Shown here in pieces: positions 60,087-64,000 of a stretch of 64,000 nucleotides of DNA. Origin of the DNA: [Phialemoniopsis] sp. UDSM-2020. Lineage: Eukaryota > Ascomycota > Sordariomycetes > Thyridiales > Thyridiaceae. Location of the stretch: assembly GCA_018873225.1 (NCBI GenBank), contig JAEILZ010000005.1, forward strand, positions 2,542,001 through 2,606,000. Direction: 5' to 3'. The notes below the pieces were generated by a model. It did no database searches. It was not told the DNA's origin and saw only the letters and a list, made by a program, of their open reading frames with translations. Position 1 is the first letter of the stretch, and every line of letters begins with the position of its first letter. The position numbers and the translations under genes were made by a program.

Positions 60087-60395
60087 TCTTGGGGAAAAAA
60101 GTCAAGGGAAGGAAAAATGAAGGGGATCCCACCTGAAATTAGATAATCAATGAGACTTGCATCGTAGTATAATTCCCTTGAATCCCGAAATGGCTCTCTA
60201 CACGCCGGAACTGTGAGGAAGGTAGGCAAGTAGTAGCCAGGCCGACGGAACGGGAAACCCATCGCTTGTACCTCTTGATCTCGGTGTTGTTGACATTTAC
60301 CAATTGCAGGCAAGGAGGGCATGGAGATACCAGAAAACCCGCCCTGTCGCAAATGACATCTGGAAACACAGATAAAGTGGAGGCAATACCTACAG

Positions 60396-60413
60396 TACCT
60401 ACCTAGGTAGGTA
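60396..60413. repeat. Perfect 18-bp palindrome of the TACCTAGGTA type
   Basis: TACCTACCTAGGTAGGTA is exactly self-complementary and continues into AGGTAGGTAC. Related TACCT/AGGTA elements recur in the window's intergenic DNA (for example 22093-22103 and 44268-44283). Confidence 0.7.
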
Positions 60414-63400
60414 AGGTAGGTACTTCATTCGCCCGCTGCCGTCTCCAGAACCGTTGGAACGACAGCTGTACCCTATTTGATCATGTAGGTATGTCATGCA
60501 GCAGGCCCAGATCGGGACCACTAAGAGCTGCATTAATCTCAGGCGGCTCGTTTTTTTATTTTTATTTTTTTAATTCTTCTCTTGGTAATTCTCAGCCTTC
60601 CTGAACGTCTTGGGAATATTGATAAATTTGGAGTAAATGGCAGTGCCCAGCTCGCAGTCTTGTGGAAAGCACAATTTGAAGTAGTCAACAACCATGCACA
60701 TTCCTAAAGTAGGTAGTTTCTACAAGGTCAGCATTGAGCGTGATCATCCATCGCACTTTCCATATTCCAACGGTGGCGACCAGTTGGCGCTCAGTCTGTC
60801 TGAAGACTTCCCTCGTGATACATCGATACAAAACCACATCCTTCCGCTCAACTGATCCAGATGGACATGCGCACAAGAGGTTTCCCTGAATTTGACCGTG
60901 CGCCCCGCGTATGAAATTAATGCTGGGTATTAAGATCGGTCTCACCGCAAGAAAGGCGTAACAGTATTGGCCCGCGACAAAGCACAGCAAAAACGGACCG
61001 ACCACGACACGAAAGAGCAGCATCCGAAGAATGCAGAGGTACTCCAAGGCTACGCGGTCTGAGCACCACTCGTAGGTCTCGTCGACCCGCAATACCGGAA
61101 GACAGACCTTGGACCACGAAGGAGGAGTCACTAGCCACTTAGCCCCTTCGCCACGAAACAAGCCGGCCGACCCGTCCAAAGGGGAGCAGCCGAATGGTCG
61201 TAGAGCCTCCTCTGGCTCGTGCGGAGGAGCTGGTGGTGTGGATGCCAACTCCAGAAAAGGGGCCGCGACTTCAGGGGAAGCAAGGCACTTGGCCGCGTTG
61301 TTGGACCAAGTGGGAACAGTGGATGCCGTGGGACACTTCCGATGGGACGGATCGAATAAGTCCCCAGGGACCTTAGGTCGCTTGACCCTCTCGACCCTCT
61401 TGACCCTCCTCCCTCAGCTTGCAGACCAGCGCGTATGTACATCATTTTCCGAAGGCCTGGAAACAAGGCGGACGGGGCTGTCAACATGTCAAAATGATGA
61501 GATCAGGAGGCTCCATTGTTTCGCAGGGTTGCGTCGACGCAACCAGGTCTCGTCCTCCTTTCCAGGGAAGTATGGAGCCTAGTTTGATTGTTCCATTTTG
61601 TTCCTCGACTCTTCCTTCTTGGGTATGGCCAACCAGCAAGGGGTTTGCACCAATCTGGCACACAAGCCTTTTCTAATATGAGAAATGACGAGCTGAAACC
61701 GTCGTAATCTTAGCACGAGCTGTTTTCTCCATTTGTACAGAGTACAGTCAATCAGCCTGTGACACAGCGAGAGAGCGAGAGAGGGAGAGGGAGAGCCCGT
61801 CAGCTCTCACCTCGCGAGATCCATGTACGGGGAAGTCGGCTACACTGCTTTCGAGTCCAATTGGACCTGGGCGAAATACCTAGTGTCCCCGGGACAGAAG
61901 GCGATCATCATTTGTGTTCTGTACCCCGTGACCAACACCTACGGGCTCTGTCCACCTCTCTTGGGGCGTCATCGCGGTAATTGATCACCACCCTGGTAAG
62001 CCTGGCTCCCAAGCCCCGAAAACCCCCACGCCAACCGGCACAACTATGCACCTCATGCAATGATCGACAGCCGGACTTTAACCGGTCCACGCTTTCCAAG
62101 CCACTGGGTTACAGCGCTCAAGGATGTCTGCTGAGCAGCTGACTCCTAGATGATCCGCCTGGGTCGCCAGTTCTGACCTTGGGAAACCCCTGGGACGTAT
62201 CGCTCAGTGGCCTTCCTTACGACTACTCGGGATCAACGATTGGCTTTTCATACCAGTCCACACGTCTGGTATTGCGCAGCAAATCAAGCATCCATTTCGT
62301 TGGTCCGGTACTAGTTGCACAGCTGCTTGTAAGGGCAGTGCGTCGTCCTTGTCCGCAGTCACACTTATCGAATGCAGTTAAAGCCAGAGAGTCAATGGTT
62401 TCCAACACTGCATCCGTGTGCGAACCACGAAGTCAACTGATGTTTGGCTGCCATGTGCGCAGTCTGGTATTGCATCGTTGCGCAAATGGGAGTGAGCTGT
62501 CATGAGACAGCCGAATAACAATAAACCACTTGCACAACGCACTGTCCACGGCTCTGTGTTCAGGCGTTGTGATATATTCCTTACGACTGCCCAAGCTTAT
62601 TATTGAAGCTAGAGACGGACGCGTGTCGCGGATCACGGGCTCTTCCGCTGCCTTCAGCTACAGCATCTTGACCTCCCTCATAGGCGGGTAAGACGGCAGC
62701 GAGGGATAGGTCAGCGGGCATTCATTGGCACAAGTGCAACGTCCACAAGTCGGAGGGCCAGTAGTCCATGCTTCTGGCCTCGGACATCGTGTTTTGGTGA
62801 AAGCATCGATGTCACGTTGTCCTCATTGAGCTAACTCAAAGCTACAGTCGGCATGAAGGTCGACACAATGGTTCAAAAAGCAGAATTCTGGCCTATGTGA
62901 CGCGGCATTGCGCCATCTCAAGCCAGCAGCAGCCTCTCTAAATGTCTCGAGTCATCACAGACGGGACATGCCATCGCGATCAACCCAGGAGCAAGTGACC
63001 GGCCAGCAGGTTGTGCCATCCTCGGTGAGCCAAATCGTTGGCCGTCGTCGTCTTCACAGCTAGTCCTACTGCACGGCACAGGGCCTGGTGGGAGGGTTCA
63101 CTACGATTTGTCAGTCAATACAACTGTCTATGCCCCGGCCTTCTCTCTAGAAGCCACTATCTTGTGTTCACAAACAGTCGTGTGGGGGTGGACGTTCTCT
63201 CGTTATTCTTACCGGTTGAAAATCGCCCCCGGTGTAGCTGCGTTCAAACTCCAGCGTTGCAGCCGGGCATAACGCATGAAGAAGACGGTGGAGCCATGCC
63301 CAGGGTCGAATCGATACGGCCAGAAGACAATCCTATTCGAAAGCCTTATATCAATGTATCACATCTCACCTCGGTGTGCCTGCTGACCTGTCATTATCGT

Positions 63401-64000
63401 CGCCTTGACCTTCAACCTCTCGTCACTGTTACTCAGCCACACGCTCCCTCAGGACACAAGCGTCAACCAACACTGATCTGACAATCCTGGCTTGATGTTG
63501 AGGTATTTATCGGCCCGTTGTGTACAGATACGACCCAAGCACCCACAAATGACAAATAAGTCACTGAACTAATACATGCATCCAGTATGCATCGCCGTCA
63601 CAGCCCATTTGATCAAGTCATCACCCGAGCAATCGGTCTATTACACAAACAGAGAAATAAGGTCAATCGCGTTTGACGCTATTACAAGTATTGAGATTGG
63701 GAGAGGTGCACGACCCAGCTATTGGGCATCGGCCTGGAGGATCGGGTGGCTCCCACGACCTTGCACTCCTCACACCGCCACTACCCAGGCAAATTGGAAT
63801 GTATGCCTGATGTACGACCCTGAGTGGTTTGCTGCGCCGTCCTTTTCTTTGGTCTGTTCGAGAAGGAAGCAAAGTCCGTTGTCGTCGACCTTGCCGCCCT
63901 GGAAACGATTCGCTACGAACCGTGCAAAACCAGCTCCTCACCGGCCGGGAGTGGGCGATGCCACAATTGAAGCGGTGTCGCGAGTGAGATGGGGCACAAC

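Larger units (their letters stand above)
54564..64000. other. 9.4-kb gene desert to the right edge
   Basis: I found no supported coding region on either strand. The longest ORF (60685-61248, minus, 187 codons) begins only at TTG and has no ATG near its start. Simple sequence includes an A-run at about 58573-58585, GA-rich repeats at 61765-61795, a 25-bp tandem duplication and two 18-bp perfect palindromes (separate entries). TACTCCGTA occurs at 56155-56163. The near part may be the promoter of the MFS gene; the rest could be regulatory or decayed. Confidence 0.55.

Noticed and set aside
60685..61248. 187-codon minus-strand ORF with hydrophobic centre
   Set aside because: It starts at TTG, the first Met is deep inside, and no partner exon or family was found.
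63038..63481. 147-codon plus-strand ORF near the right edge
   Set aside because: No motif, weak coding character and no splice continuation.
1..64000. tRNA, 5S rRNA, CRISPR or intact transposable element
   Set aside because: I looked for tRNA B-box-like GGTTCGA contexts, the 5S core and long terminal or inverted repeats and found none convincing. A covariance-model scan (tRNAscan-SE, Infernal) would be decisive.
1..64000. A secondary-metabolite cluster or defence system
   Set aside because: No polyketide or peptide synthase, terpene cyclase, NLR-like or HET-domain gene is present. A regulator next to a transporter (46-54 kb) is not enough.

Overview
The window looks like nuclear chromosomal DNA of a filamentous ascomycete (Pezizomycotina, most likely a Sordariomycete). 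The evidence is the gene content (FlbA-type RGS protein, Gal4-type regulator, TSC1, DUF7053 protein, a small GPI-anchored CCG-6/Mmc-like wall protein). It is supported by short introns, mostly 55-140 nt, with GTRWGT donors, CTRAC-like branch sites and YAG acceptors, and by CT-rich leaders. I could not fix the genus. No bacterial operons, CRISPR arrays, intact transposons, rRNA genes or convincing tRNA genes were seen.

Layout from left to right. At 1-10 kb: the 5' end of bystin/ENP1 (minus) diverges from HGH1; then come a PHO84-type phosphate:H+ symporter, an uncharacterised Cys/His-tailed protein and CDC73 of the Paf1 complex. A small possible tail-anchored protein lies at 10.8-11.2 kb (minus). 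From 11.2 to 22.3 kb is an 11 kb gene desert that ends at the flbA/rgs1-like regulator of G-protein signalling (22.3-24.5 kb). At 27-50 kb the region is gene-dense: CCG-6-like wall protein, DUF7053 protein, LEU5-type mitochondrial carrier diverging from a METTL4-type MT-A70 methyltransferase, mitochondrial ribosomal protein uL23m, a DJ-1/PfpI protein diverging from TSC1 (hamartin), a single-pass membrane protein, an uncharacterised 326-aa protein and a 1006-aa Zn2Cys6 transcription factor. A six-exon MFS transporter (52.6-54.6 kb) is followed by a second desert of about 9.4 kb that runs to the end of the window.

Most genes are housekeeping or signalling genes rather than a cluster. Three head-to-head pairs (bystin/HGH1, LEU5-like/METTL4-like, DJ-1-like/TSC1) share promoters. 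Only the first pair has an obvious common theme, ribosome production and translation. All gene models below were spliced by eye from reading-frame continuity and splice signals. Exon limits are therefore predictions, usually fixed by phase and by family alignment from memory; no database search was run.

The most interesting unexplained material is in the two deserts, where a 9-mer (TACGGAGTA or its complement) recurs far more often than chance. Other points are possible upstream ORFs in the flbA-like, phosphate transporter and CDC73 leaders, a perfect 11-bp hairpin behind the wall-protein gene, and two conserved-looking proteins to which I could assign no function.
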